From contig NZ_KK073872.1 of NCBI RefSeq assembly GCF_000585335.1, positions 3,401,283 through 3,465,282 on the forward strand: a stretch of 64,000 nt of DNA, read 5' to 3'. The position numbers and the translations under genes are program-made. Below the pieces are notes generated by a model. That model worked only from the letters and a program-made list of their open reading frames with translations. It ran no database searches and was not told where the DNA came from. Positions 8,039 to 16,235 of the stretch are shown in pieces. The stretch's first letter is position 1. Each line of letters starts with the position of its first letter. The DNA comes from Cloacibacillus evryensis DSM 19522. Lineage in GTDB: Bacteria; Synergistota; Synergistia; Synergistales; Synergistaceae.

Positions 8039-9440
8039 GTCAATAGCCAGAGAAAAAGTCACCCCAAATGGTCAAAGAAAATGTCACTATTCCTTTGAAT
8101 TATGGTATCATCCTTGGTAGTCACATTTGTAGATCTGCCCCGCCAGGGGTGGTCTGAAGCAGGTTTGTGTGGTGACACAACACCTGCTTTTTTCTTTGAA
8201 TCACTATGGGTCGCTTTTTTCGGCATCTCCACCTGTTTCATCAATATAGCCCTGTCGTTACGCATGATGTATATCTCTCCTTTAACGGTCTGTCTAACTT
8301 CAACGGTGCTTCCTGGAGTCATGTATATACTGCCGTCAACCGGAATATATATCCGACTGTTGTAAGATATAGTGTTTCCGCCGCCTATCTTTCTTTCACA
8401 GCGCAGAACAAAGACCAGATCCAGATCAATTCTCTTGTCGAATTTGAGATACACAGAGTTTTCTACTTTTGGTTCAACGGAAAATCTGGCGTTGTAATCA
8501 TCCAGAAAGAGTGGGAGGAAGCTATTAGCCTCTTCAATGTTCCTGATTCCATTGAGCCTGAGTTCCGCCGCAAGCCTGTCCTGAAAAGTATTCCACAGCC
8601 GTTCTATACGTCCTTTAGCCTGGGGCGTATTGGCAAATATCTGCTTTATGCCTAAATCATTCAGTGCATGGCCAAAATTCGACAGGTGAATTGATACGCC
8701 TTTCAATTCGTCTTCGAGGGTCAGCTCCTTAGGAGACTTGAATATCGTGTGCCTGTCGCTGTAAATATAAAGGGGCAGTCCATAATCCCTTATACCCATC
8801 TTTATAGCCTCCGCATATCCGACAAAACATTCACTCTCTATGAAGAATGCACCGGTAACAATACCTGCGGCATCGTCCATAAAAGCATGCAGGGTTGCAC
8901 TATCTCCATCTTTGCCAAACCACTTATGGCTGCTCGCGTCTGTCTGCCATAACATGCCGGACGATTCCTTCCTTTGCCTCGGACGATGTGCTTTGGGCTT
9001 TTTATTTACCGACCTCTTACTCCTTATTCCCTCCAACTTCAGAATACGAGACACCGACGACCGGCTGATACTGATACATTCCCTTTCATTAAGATGTTCG
9101 GTAAAATGAGAGATATTAAAGTCATAATACCTTTCCTTAAAAAGACTCACTACCTCCCCTCTGACCTCATCGGTAATCGCATGGACGGGATTCCTACCAC
9201 GATTACCGTGAACCAACCCTTGTGCTCCTTCCTGTAAAAACTTCTTCTTGATTCTGATAAACTGCCTGACGCAAACACCGAGCAGCTCCGACGCATCTTT
9301 GTTAGTCAATCCTCCTGATAATGCGATACTCAACACCTCAACGCGCCTTACTTCCTTCTTCGTCATTGTCACTAGCTCCTGGCTCATAGTGACATTTTCT
9401 CAGATCTGTTATGGAGTGACTTTATCTCTGAGCAATAACA
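8039..9440 (-). mobile_element. ISNCY/IS1202-type insertion sequence with 17-bp target duplication
   Basis: The ends are imperfect inverted repeats, GTCAATAGCCAGAG on the left and GTTATTGCTCAGAG on the right (about 21 of 28 positions match), and both run into AAGTCAC. Directly outside lie exact 17-bp direct repeats. One intact DDE transposase fills the element. Long target duplications are known in the IS1202/ISTde1 group, which this resembles; that subgroup assignment is from memory and should be checked. Confidence 0.85.
8059..9366 (-). CDS. IS transposase, DDE integrase-core type (ISNCY-like)
   Basis: The protein begins with a helix-turn-helix (GGLTNKDASELLGVCVRQFI), then a second DNA-binding segment, then an rve core: MLWQTDASSHKWFG with the first Asp, DGLPLYIYSDRHT-type block with the second Asp (YIYSDRHTIF), and TPQAKGRIERLWNTFQDRL with the catalytic Glu. 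The C-terminal domain is SH3-like (TVEVRQTVKGEIYIM). About 435 residues, no frameshift, so it may be active. I prefer the ATG at 9366, which has AGGAG nine bases upstream; an ATG at 9387 lacks a ribosome-binding site. Confidence 0.88.
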   Translation of the reverse strand: MTKKEVRRVEVLSIALSGGLTNKDASELLGVCVRQFIRIKKKFLQEGAQGLVHGNRGRNPVHAITDEVRGEVVSLFKERYYDFNISHFTEHLNERECISISRSSVSRILKLEGIRSKRSVNKKPKAHRPRQRKESSGMLWQTDASSHKWFGKDGDSATLHAFMDDAAGIVTGAFFIESECFVGYAEAIKMGIRDYGLPLYIYSDRHTIFKSPKELTLEDELKGVSIHLSNFGHALNDLGIKQIFANTPQAKGRIERLWNTFQDRLAAELRLNGIRNIEEANSFLPLFLDDYNARFSVEPKVENSVYLKFDKRIDLDLVFVLRCERKIGGGNTISYNSRIYIPVDGSIYMTPGSTVEVRQTVKGEIYIMRNDRAILMKQVEMPKKATHSDSKKKAGVVSPHKPASDHPWRGRSTNVTTKDDTIIQRNSDIFFDHLG

Positions 9441-9457
9441 AAAATGAAAATTCGACT
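9441..9457. repeat. 17-bp direct repeat flanking the IS, right copy
   Basis: Identical to 8022-8038. Its last T is the first base of the -35 box TTGACA of the symporter promoter, so the IS landed against that promoter without destroying it. Confidence 0.8.
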
Positions 9458-9485
9458 TGACAGAAAAAAAAGATAGGCGTATCAT
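9457..9485 (+). promoter_or_regulatory. Promoter of the Tyr-leader/symporter operon
   Basis: TTGACA (9457-9462), a 17-bp spacer and TATCAT (9480-9485). Transcription would begin about 45 bp before the leader peptide. Confidence 0.7.
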
Positions 9486-9537
9486 TCACTTCACCAACGA
9501 AAAGTGGTAAAGATTTTCGAAGCAAAAGGAGGCACGG

Positions 9538-9639
9538 ATGATGGGAAAAGCATTATTTAACAACAACTATTATTATTACTTTTATGCTTATCCCCGCACA
9601 TACGATGCCTCGGGGTTTCTGGTGTTTTCCACGAAGTGA
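9538..9639 (+). CDS. Tyr/Phe-rich leader peptide (33 aa) of the symporter operon
   Basis: The ORF reads MMGKALFNNNYYYYFYAY, then PRTYDASGFLVFSTK, and stops at TGA. It has seven Tyr (four in a row) and four Phe in 33 residues, and a strong AAAGGAGG ribosome-binding site before the first ATG. A hairpin overlaps the stop codon (arms GAAGT 9633-9637 with ACTTC 9672-9676, and TCAGA 9641-9645 with TCTGA 9663-9667), and an intrinsic terminator follows. This is the layout of an amino-acid attenuator responding to charged tRNA-Tyr, perhaps also tRNA-Phe. It points to an aromatic amino acid as the substrate of the downstream transporter. Asn-Asn-Asn before the Tyr run is unexplained. Confidence 0.8.
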   Translation: MMGKALFNNNYYYYFYAYPRTYDASGFLVFSTK

Positions 9640-9677
9640 TTCAGACCGCATAAAGTAATAAATCTGAGAAAACTTCA

Positions 9678-9714
9678 AGGACCGCCGCCCGCAGGGGCAG
9701 CGGTCCTTTTTAAT
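9678..9714 (+). terminator. Attenuator terminator before the symporter operon
   Basis: The stem AAGGACCGC with partner GCGGTCCTT plus inner GCCC/GGGC pairs is followed by TTTTTAA. It lies 39 bp after the leader peptide stop and 60 bp before the next gene. Confidence 0.85.
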
Positions 9715-9773
9715 ATCGCAGGCAATTAAAAATTATCAATAAAAATTTTCAGAGAGAAAAGGAGTAATGAAAA

Positions 9774-9869
9774 ATGTTTGGAACGGATCTTTGGGTAATA
9801 TGCGCGGGGGCTTCACTTTTATGGAGTACAGCTTGGTCGCTGGCAATGATCATAAGGAGGGTGAGGTAA
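9774..9869 (+). CDS. Symporter small accessory membrane protein (31 aa)
   Basis: The ORF reads MFGTDLWVICAGASLLWSTA then WSLAMIIRRVR: one hydrophobic helix with a basic cytoplasmic end. AGGAG precedes the ATG, and the stop lies one base before the start of the transporter, indicating translational coupling. Tiny single-helix partners directly upstream of sodium:solute symporters are a recognised arrangement; the position and shape fit. The exact role is not known to me. Confidence 0.7.
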   Translation: MFGTDLWVICAGASLLWSTAWSLAMIIRRVR

Positions 9870-9870
9870 A

Positions 9871-11322
9871 ATGTTCACCTTCGCTCCGCTGTGGATAGGT
9901 TATGCTTTAATACTCGTCCTTATCGCAAAATACTCGCGCAGTCACGACGCGCTGCTTCCCGGCAAGGTAGGAGTCGTCGTTCAGGCCTTAGCCTATGTCG
10001 CCACCTACATTTCAGCGGTCGCGCTCGTCGGATTCGGCGGCCTCTGCTACCTCTTCGGCCTGCAAATGCTGCTCGTCGCCGCTGGCAACGTCTGGTTTGG
10101 CACCTGGTTCGTTTACAGATACCTCGCCTGGCCGACGCGCCTTTGGCAGAGAAAGCTTGACGCGCGCACGCCTGCCGAACTGCTCGCGAAAGCCTACCAG
10201 ATACCGGTCCTGCAGACCTTCATCGGCGCGATTTCCGTCGTTCTTTTGGTAGTCTACGGCTCGGCGGTATTCAAGGGCGCGGCCGTGATGGTGGCTGGAG
10301 TGCTTCCCATCTCGGTGAACGCCGCGCTCATCGCCCTTGTAGCGATCGTCGGCCTATCGGTCATCTGGGGCGGCCTGCGCGGAGTGCTTTATACCGAAGC
10401 CATTCAGGGATTCGTAATGATCATCGGCGTCGGCGCACTGCTCATCGCACTGCTTAAAGCGGTGGGCGGCCCCGTCCACGGCCTCCAGCAACTGGCGGCG
10501 CTGCCTCCCGCGAAGGGCGCCGACAACGGCTTCCTGGCTCTTTCCAGCGGCGCCGGCGGCCTCAACGTGATCTTCCTTACAATAGTGACCTCCGTCGGCA
10601 TCTGGGCACAGCCACAGCTCATACAGCGCCATTTCGCGCTGCGGAGCATGGAGGAGACGAAAAAGGCGGCGCCGCTGGCAATGCTCGCCCTCTCGGTGGT
10701 AGTTGGAGGAGCCTACTTTGCCAGCGCCCTCTCGAGGGTGATGCTGGGCGACGGCATCACCAACCCAGACATCGTGCTGCCGACGCTCGTCCACCAGCTG
10801 CTCCCGGCCTTCGGACAGCAGATGTTCGCCTTAGCGATCGTCTCCGCCTCGCTCTCCACGGCCTCCGCGCTGCTTCACATCGCAAGCGGCAGCCTCGGAC
10901 GCGACGTCTTTAAAAAAGAACTCAAAGGCTGGTCATGGCGCGGAGTGGTGGTCCTTTGCACGCTGGGAAGCGGCATCTTCGCGATCAAGAGCGGCTCGAT
11001 CATCGCCGTCATCTGCGCGACGAGCTGGACGCTGCTGGCCTGCGCGATCATGGTCCCCTACCTCGGACTGCTCGCCTTCGGCCCCAAGGCCGGCCCGCAG
11101 GCGGCGCTCGCAAGCTCTCTCGGCGGCTTCGTCGGCTCGATAGCCTGGTACATGACGGCCTACGCCTCGACCTCCAAAGCGATCACCGGTCTCGCCGCCC
11201 CCGGGATACTGGGCGCGATCCACCCTATAATCCCCGGGATCCTAGCCTCAGCCGCGATCTTCGCGCTCTGCGCGAAGAGGGTAAGCGTGAAAGCCGAAGC
11301 AAAAGCAGAGGCAGAGGCATAG
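9871..11322 (+). CDS. Sodium:solute symporter family transporter, probably for an aromatic amino acid
   Basis: A 483-residue protein with about 13 hydrophobic segments and SSS-family character: an N-terminal reentrant region (YVATYISAVALVGFGGLCYL), GGLRGVLYTEAIQGFVMIIG, which is the classic SSS signature, and FALAIVSASLSTASALLHIASG near TM8. It sits in the inner membrane and probably uses Na+. The Tyr-rich leader peptide argues for tyrosine (or phenylalanine) uptake; that substrate call is inference. A hydrophilic Lys/Glu/Ala tail ends the protein. It is coupled to a 31-residue accessory protein and closed by a terminator. Confidence 0.88.
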   Translation: MFTFAPLWIGYALILVLIAKYSRSHDALLPGKVGVVVQALAYVATYISAVALVGFGGLCYLFGLQMLLVAAGNVWFGTWFVYRYLAWPTRLWQRKLDARTPAELLAKAYQIPVLQTFIGAISVVLLVVYGSAVFKGAAVMVAGVLPISVNAALIALVAIVGLSVIWGGLRGVLYTEAIQGFVMIIGVGALLIALLKAVGGPVHGLQQLAALPPAKGADNGFLALSSGAGGLNVIFLTIVTSVGIWAQPQLIQRHFALRSMEETKKAAPLAMLALSVVVGGAYFASALSRVMLGDGITNPDIVLPTLVHQLLPAFGQQMFALAIVSASLSTASALLHIASGSLGRDVFKKELKGWSWRGVVVLCTLGSGIFAIKSGSIIAVICATSWTLLACAIMVPYLGLLAFGPKAGPQAALASSLGGFVGSIAWYMTAYASTSKAITGLAAPGILGAIHPIIPGILASAAIFALCAKRVSVKAEAKAEAEA

Positions 11323-11354
11323 GGAGTTATAGAAAACCGGCGATAACGTTAACC

Positions 11355-11382
11355 AAGGGCCTCCGAGAGGAGGCCCTTTCCT
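11355..11382 (+). terminator. Terminator after the symporter
   Basis: The stem AAGGGCCTCC/GGAGGCCCTT with loop GAGA is followed by TCCTTT. Confidence 0.85.
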
Positions 11383-11575
11383 TTATAAAGCTACGTTATT
11401 GCCGCCTATAGAAGCCATCTCCAGAAAGAGCAACTATACGACGAAGCGACGTTCTGCTTAAAAAGACCGTGGCTTTAAGCGCCTAATTACAAAATGAGAT
11501 CCGTAACGGCTTTACGCACAAAGAAAAACAGCTGGATATATTCACGCGTGAATTGCTGTCCGCATATCACAAGTC

Positions 11576-11620
11576 AAAAAACGCCGGAGAGCCGAATAAT
11601 ATTCCGAGGCTCTCCGGCGT
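11576..11620 (-). terminator. Terminator after the saccharopine dehydrogenase gene
   Basis: On the minus strand ACGCCGGAGAGCC and its exact partner enclose a 14-nt loop and are followed by TTTTTTGACT. The interval 11383-11575 shows no gene. Confidence 0.85.
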
Positions 11621-11642
11621 TTATGTCAGCGTATCTTATATC

Positions 11643-12971
11643 TTAGTCTATCGCTTCTTCGGTTTCCTTAAATTCAATCCCTAATTTTTTCAGCTCTTCG
11701 AGCTCAGGCTCGTAGACCTCTGGCATCGTCGGTGAAATGACGCCTTTCTTGTTGATCTTGCCTTCCAATATAAGCTGCGCACCGATCGCTGGAGGCAGCC
11801 CCGTCAGCTTCGCTACAGAGAAATCCGTGTCGCTGCTACCGTAATCGATCAGAGTCGAGGTCTTGACGACGCGCCTGTCGGGATACTCAACCACGTAACG
11901 GTGCATCATAACGGAAAGGTCCTCTTCGCCAGAGGCAAAACCGAGCTTATCTTTATATAGACATTCGACGAAATCATACATATCACCATATTCGATAGGC
12001 ACTGTCGTTTCGTCAAGCAGGCCAAGCCATTCCAGTTTCATCATCACGAAGGAGCAGTTTTCCAGTTCGAGGAAACTGCGGAGCGCCTCTTTCAGATTCT
12101 CTTCTTTGCCAACGCCCACGAGCTCACGCGTCACGTCCGCGTACGTCTTGCCTTTGAAACTTCTTTTCCGGTCGTCGTACAGGCCGAGATCCTGCATTTT
12201 GCAGATCATCTCGCACCAGCCGGGAAAACGCAGTGTGCCGCGATATACCTCTTTGACCTCCGGCATGTTGTAGGTCTTCACATACGGGGTGGAATCCGCG
12301 TTCGCATATTCTTCGAACCAGCCGAGCCCTTTTACCTCGATAAGCCCGGCGTGCGCGTACGTCTCTCCGTTCGGCCAGAGGATGACCTTGCCGTCTCTCA
12401 CTATGCGCGCGTCCCTGCGGCTTGCGTGGACGAGGCTTGAAGGCGCCCACGAAAGCTTGTACCCGAGCGGATTGTTGTTCGCCGCAAGCGCGGGCAGAGC
12501 GCCGCACCACGATTTGAAAGAAAGCACCTTACCGTTGTTCTCGTGTATCTCTTCGATCGTTTTGCTGGCCGACATGTGGTCGATCCCGGGGTCGAGGCCG
12601 AGCTCGCAGAGCAGAGTGACGCCCTTTTCCTTCGCGGGGCCGTCCAGCGCGCGCATCTCGTCCTTTATATACGACGGGTTGACGTAGTCGACGCCCTTGT
12701 CCACGCAGACCTTGGCCGCCTGCGCCATGCAAGGCTGCGGAAGGAGGCAGATCACGATGTCGGGGCTGATGTCGTCGATCGATCTCGCAAGGTTCGGCAA
12801 CACGTCTCCGACAAGCGCATGACCATTTTTATTGCCGTCGATGCACCTTTCGATATTTTCCTTTGAAATATCGGCCACATATACTTCGTAACTCTTATCA
12901 ATCAAATAGGAGATACATGGTTTCGCAATTCTTCCCGCGCCTAAAACTAATACTTTTTTCAAAACGTTCAC
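11643..12971 (-). CDS. Saccharopine dehydrogenase family protein (glutamate-forming/LYS9-like)
   Basis: The N terminus has a Rossmann motif (VLVLGAGRIAKPCISYL) followed by VADISKENIE. The diagnostic LYS9-like block CELGLDPGIDHMSA occurs near residue 125, and ALPALAANNNPLGYKLSWAP follows. Family members interconvert saccharopine with aminoadipate semialdehyde and glutamate, or act on related amino-acid conjugates. At 442 residues it matches the single-domain form. It follows an NhaC-type antiporter gene, and the pair lies next to a GntR regulator, so it may belong to a lysine or amino-acid catabolic route. The true substrate cannot be read from sequence. Confidence 0.85.
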   Translation of the reverse strand: MNVLKKVLVLGAGRIAKPCISYLIDKSYEVYVADISKENIERCIDGNKNGHALVGDVLPNLARSIDDISPDIVICLLPQPCMAQAAKVCVDKGVDYVNPSYIKDEMRALDGPAKEKGVTLLCELGLDPGIDHMSASKTIEEIHENNGKVLSFKSWCGALPALAANNNPLGYKLSWAPSSLVHASRRDARIVRDGKVILWPNGETYAHAGLIEVKGLGWFEEYANADSTPYVKTYNMPEVKEVYRGTLRFPGWCEMICKMQDLGLYDDRKRSFKGKTYADVTRELVGVGKEENLKEALRSFLELENCSFVMMKLEWLGLLDETTVPIEYGDMYDFVECLYKDKLGFASGEEDLSVMMHRYVVEYPDRRVVKTSTLIDYGSSDTDFSVAKLTGLPPAIGAQLILEGKINKKGVISPTMPEVYEPELEELKKLGIEFKETEEAID

Positions 12972-13014
12972 CCTCTTATAAGATTTAAACTCTTTTTAGT
13001 AATTCCGAAAATCT

Positions 13015-14568
13015 CTAATTCTCCGCGACATCGGCCGGCGCCGCAGCCTCGTCCGGTTCGTCGGAGAGGCGTTTGCCCCAGATCATGCTGCAACCGAGGA
13101 TCATCACAAGCACTCCGGCAAGGACGCCAAAGAGAAGAAGCGGCGTCTCGTATATACCGGCGAGAAGATAGCCCACACTGCAGACTACGCACACCATCAA
13201 AGCGTACGGCAGTTGAGTCTTAACGTGGTCGATCAAATCACAGGCGGCGCCGATGGCCGAAAGGACCGTCGTGTCAGAAATCGGCGAGCAGTGGTCTCCA
13301 AAGAGCCCGCCCGAAAGGACCGCGCCTATCGAGGCGTACAAAGGAGCGCCAAGCTTAACGGACATCGGAATGGCAAGCGGAATAAGGATAGCGAACGTTC
13401 CCCAGGACGAGCCGGTCGCAAACGAGATGCACATCCCGACGAAGAAGAGCAGAAGCGGCACCGCAAATGTGGGAATATTGCCCCTTGCCAGCTCAACTAT
13501 GAAATTGGCTGTTCCAAGCGCTTTGCAGACAGAACCTAAGACCCAGGCGAGCACCAGTATCATAAGAATAAAGGTGACGCTCTTGGCGCCGTTCATATAC
13601 ATTCCAAAACTTTCTTTGAATGTGGCGACCTTATTTTTGACCATGAGCAGCATGCAGACGAAGGCGCCGAGCAAATATCCGGTGCAGAGGGCAGAGCGAA
13701 GGACTGCGCCCTTGACCGGCTGCAGCGGGAAACCCTGCGGAATGAGGAGCCCAAAAATGGTTACGAACAAAACGATAAGCGGCAGCAGCATCATATTGTA
13801 TGTTGCTCCGGGATGGACGTCCTGCGTATCGATCGTCGTTCTTGCCGTCTGAGATCCGGGAGCGTATGGCTGATTCAGCTCGATAGCCCTTTTTTCCGCT
13901 CTGAACATTGCGCCGAACTCTCTGCCGGTCAGCGCGACGATAGGAATCATGAAGAGAGTGCCGATCGCATAGAACTGGAACGGGATGACTCGCACAAAAG
14001 TCTCAAAATCAGTATAGCCCAGGTGAAGCGCGTCGAATTCCTTCTGCATCAGTCCCATGATGAAAATTCCCCAGCCGATGAACGGAATCAAAATGCAGAC
14101 GGGCGAAGCTGTGGCGTCAAGCAGCCATGCCAGTTTTTCGCGGCTTACCTTTATCCTGTCGGTTATCGGCTGGAACGCCGGGCCGATGATAAGCGGATTT
14201 CCGGAATCCGAGAAGAAAATCAAAAGCCCCATGAACCAAACGGCCAGCTGAGCCTTGCACCGCGTATTGATGATGTGCGCGACCCTGTTGGCAAAAGCCG
14301 AAGCACCGCCGGATTCCGTAACAACCCCGACAAAACCTCCGATGAAGATCATCATCACGAGAAGGCTGGAATTGTACCCGTCGGCAGCCTGCACAAAAAT
14401 ATAATCTTTGATATACATAGGAACAGCGGTGATCGGGTTTCCTCCTGCCAGAACAAAAACTCCCAGAAGGCCCGACCAGAAGAGAGCGGTAATGACATTT
14501 TTGGTCCTGATCGCGATGATGACTGCCAGCAGAGGCGGCAACAATGAAAGAATTCCGTAGCTATCCAT
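13015..14568 (-). CDS. NhaC-family Na+/H+ or amino acid antiporter
   Basis: A 517-residue membrane protein with about 12 hydrophobic segments. NhaC-family landmarks are FSDSGNPLIIGPAF, ATGSSWGTFAILIPLAIP and the conserved SGGLFGDHCSPISDTTVLSAIG. Relatives exchange Na+ for H+ or carry organic acids and amino acids. It is the first gene of a unit with the saccharopine dehydrogenase 43 bp downstream, so it may import the substrate of that enzyme. ATG at 14568 follows GGGGG. A clear promoter lies about 160 bp upstream with GGATAC boxes around it. Confidence 0.88.
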   Translation of the reverse strand: MDSYGILSLLPPLLAVIIAIRTKNVITALFWSGLLGVFVLAGGNPITAVPMYIKDYIFVQAADGYNSSLLVMMIFIGGFVGVVTESGGASAFANRVAHIINTRCKAQLAVWFMGLLIFFSDSGNPLIIGPAFQPITDRIKVSREKLAWLLDATASPVCILIPFIGWGIFIMGLMQKEFDALHLGYTDFETFVRVIPFQFYAIGTLFMIPIVALTGREFGAMFRAEKRAIELNQPYAPGSQTARTTIDTQDVHPGATYNMMLLPLIVLFVTIFGLLIPQGFPLQPVKGAVLRSALCTGYLLGAFVCMLLMVKNKVATFKESFGMYMNGAKSVTFILMILVLAWVLGSVCKALGTANFIVELARGNIPTFAVPLLLFFVGMCISFATGSSWGTFAILIPLAIPMSVKLGAPLYASIGAVLSGGLFGDHCSPISDTTVLSAIGAACDLIDHVKTQLPYALMVCVVCSVGYLLAGIYETPLLLFGVLAGVLVMILGCSMIWGKRLSDEPDEAAAPADVAEN

Positions 14569-14660
14569 AAAAATATTCCCCCTGTTTCTCTGATAAGATT
14601 TAGAAAATCGCTGTACCTGTCCATTCCCGGGTTGTCTGGGCAGGCGATTGGCGCCAGATC

Positions 14661-14753
14661 GGATACTTAAGCAATTAAATTATTTTTTCACTAAGTCGTA
14701 TCCTGTTCTGGATTCAATAAATGTATCTTAAGAGACTATCTGCTCAATGTCAA
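14661..14753 (-). promoter_or_regulatory. NhaC-operon promoter with GGATAC boxes
   Basis: On the minus strand TTGACA (14753-14748), a 17-bp spacer and TAAGAT (14730-14725). Downstream of the start point lies GTATCC-TGTTCT-GGAT (14698 onward), an inverted repeat, and another GGATAC at 14661. The same hexamer recurs at 14984 and inside the gntR operator at 15739. The rest of the 14754-15001 interval has a hairpin GAGCCG/CGGCTC near 14920-14962 that may end gntR transcription, and no gene. Confidence 0.6.
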
Positions 14754-15001
14754 GCAGCAAAAACAAAATATTCTGAAAAAACCGCAAGTCTATTGAACTG
14801 TAATGAGTAGTCTAAATTTAATAAATATAGGTGACAATTATTGAGACAGAGAGGGACAACACCAGAAATACCCCTAAACAACAGGCTTAAATAGCAAATC
14901 CATAGCGTAGTTTAAGTATGACGCGAGCCGTCCTTGATTATTAACGATCAGCGGGCGGCTCGGAAAAATATGGCGTACCTTTGGGATACGATGTAATGAA
15001 A

Positions 15002-15712
15002 TTATATTGTTTTTGTGAAAAACCCGGGGACGCAAATGCCCGCCTGCGGGTTTCGACCTGACATTTTTGAAAATGTCGTGTAGATATGCGAGCGCATCGC
15101 GCCCTCCGCCAGAGCGCCGTCGGCGGCCACGATCGCGTTGACGATCTGAAGATGCTGACTGCAGCTGATAGATTCGTCAGGATTCCGCAGGAGCTCCTTT
15201 GGGTTTGACGGCGTGTAAAACCTATCGAAATGGAATATATAAAGTTCCGACCGCCAGAACAGTTGGCGCGTGAATTTTTCTATATATGTGTTTTTGCATA
15301 TCCTCGCAATGGACAGATGAAAGGCGTTGTTTACCTCAGAATATTCTTTAAGTTTGCCTTCGCTGTAAAAAGCCCGCTCTTTGTGAATCATTTCTTCGAG
15401 CAGCAGAATATCCGCTTCCGTGCGGCACGAGGCCGCCTCAAGGCTCGCGTGCCCCTCCATGTAGGCTCTGGCCTTAAAGACTTCGTACATATCCTGCGGC
15501 GTGAGTTTTGGAATGTAGCACCCTTTATTCTCTTTCACTTCCAGAAGGCCCTCCGCCACGAGCTGGCGCATCACGTTGCGCACGGGAGTCCTGCTGAGAT
15601 TTAATCTTTCCGCTATTTCAGACTCGACGAGCCTGTCTCCCGGAGAAAATTCCTTGGACAGGATCATCTCCAATATAGCTTCATACGCTAAATTTTCCGC
15701 GGATTTATTCAA
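15002..15712 (-). CDS. GntR-family (FadR/FCD) transcription regulator
   Basis: A 236-residue regulator. The N-terminal winged helix has GDRLVESEIAERLNLSRTPVRNVMRQLVAEGLL; the all-helical FCD ligand domain follows, with the metal-ligand style EVNNAFHLSIA and QHLQIVNAI. FCD regulators usually sense small organic or amino acids. The frame opens at a TTG (15712) after AGGCG. A palindromic operator lies between the -10 box and the start, so it probably represses itself, and shared GGATAC motifs suggest it also controls the NhaC operon downstream. Confidence 0.88.
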   Translation of the reverse strand: MNKSAENLAYEAILEMILSKEFSPGDRLVESEIAERLNLSRTPVRNVMRQLVAEGLLEVKENKGCYIPKLTPQDMYEVFKARAYMEGHASLEAASCRTEADILLLEEMIHKERAFYSEGKLKEYSEVNNAFHLSIARICKNTYIEKFTRQLFWRSELYIFHFDRFYTPSNPKELLRNPDESISCSQHLQIVNAIVAADGALAEGAMRSHIYTTFSKMSGRNPQAGICVPGFFTKTI

Positions 15713-15733
15713 TCATTTTCGCCTCATTTCACA

Positions 15734-15769
15734 ATATTGTATCCAATATGTTTTTCGACGTTCATTATA
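15734..15769 (-). promoter_or_regulatory. gntR -10 box and palindromic operator
   Basis: ATATTG-TATC-CAATAT (15734-15749) is a perfect palindrome with a 4-bp centre, close to the TTGTATACAA type bound by GntR proteins. On the minus strand TATAAT (15769-15764) lies just upstream, so the operator covers the transcription start. Confidence 0.65.
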
Positions 15770-15996
15770 ACACATATATTTTATCAAAAGAGACCTTCAT
15801 AGTTATTATCCCCTGCTAATTCATAAAAAATCAAAATACGACACGAATGGTTATAACGATGAACAGCTTTGCGCGTTATGATTTCATTTACGCAACATGA
15901 TGTGTCCATTTTATACCCCGCCTCTGTCCAGATTTAGTTTACCACTACATGTGACGGGGCTACAGGTCCGGCTCGGCAGGTTAAAGCTCGTTTTGT

Positions 15997-16061
15997 TTTC
16001 ACAGGATACTCACGGACAGGCCCTATCTTTCACATCGTTTTCACAGCTTTCACGTTAGAAT
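15997..16061 (+). promoter_or_regulatory. kdp promoter with repeated TTTCAC motifs
   Basis: TTTCAC occurs at 15997, 16028, 16039 and 16048, the last three spaced 9-11 bp, directly upstream of TAGAAT (16056-16061). Such helically phased repeats near -35 are typical of response-regulator sites. The region 15770-15996 contains no gene that I can support. Confidence 0.5.
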
Positions 16062-16094
16062 CCGCCTCACAAGATGATAAGGGAGGCTGCGGAG

Positions 16095-16184
16095 ATGCAT
16101 CTGCTCGTAATGATAAGCGGCGCTATCGCCTGCGTTTATTTTTTCTGGCTGGCTTATATATTGCTGAAGGAAAGGGATTCGTGA
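16095..16184 (+). CDS. kdpF: K+-transporting ATPase small subunit KdpF
   Basis: The 29-residue ORF reads MHLLVMISGAIACVYFFWLA then YILLKERDS: one transmembrane helix and a short charged tail, typical of KdpF, which stabilises the KdpFABC complex. GGAGGCTGCGGAG precedes the ATG. It is the first gene of the kdp operon. Confidence 0.85.
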   Translation: MHLLVMISGAIACVYFFWLAYILLKERDS

Positions 16185-16235
16185 GCCGCAAAAACGCGGG
16201 GAGATAAAAGGAAAAAGATATGGGAGGAAACAGCG

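Noticed and set aside
8039..9440. Phage or plasmid origin for the transposase gene
   Set aside because: One transposase, inverted ends and a target duplication explain the segment fully as an IS.
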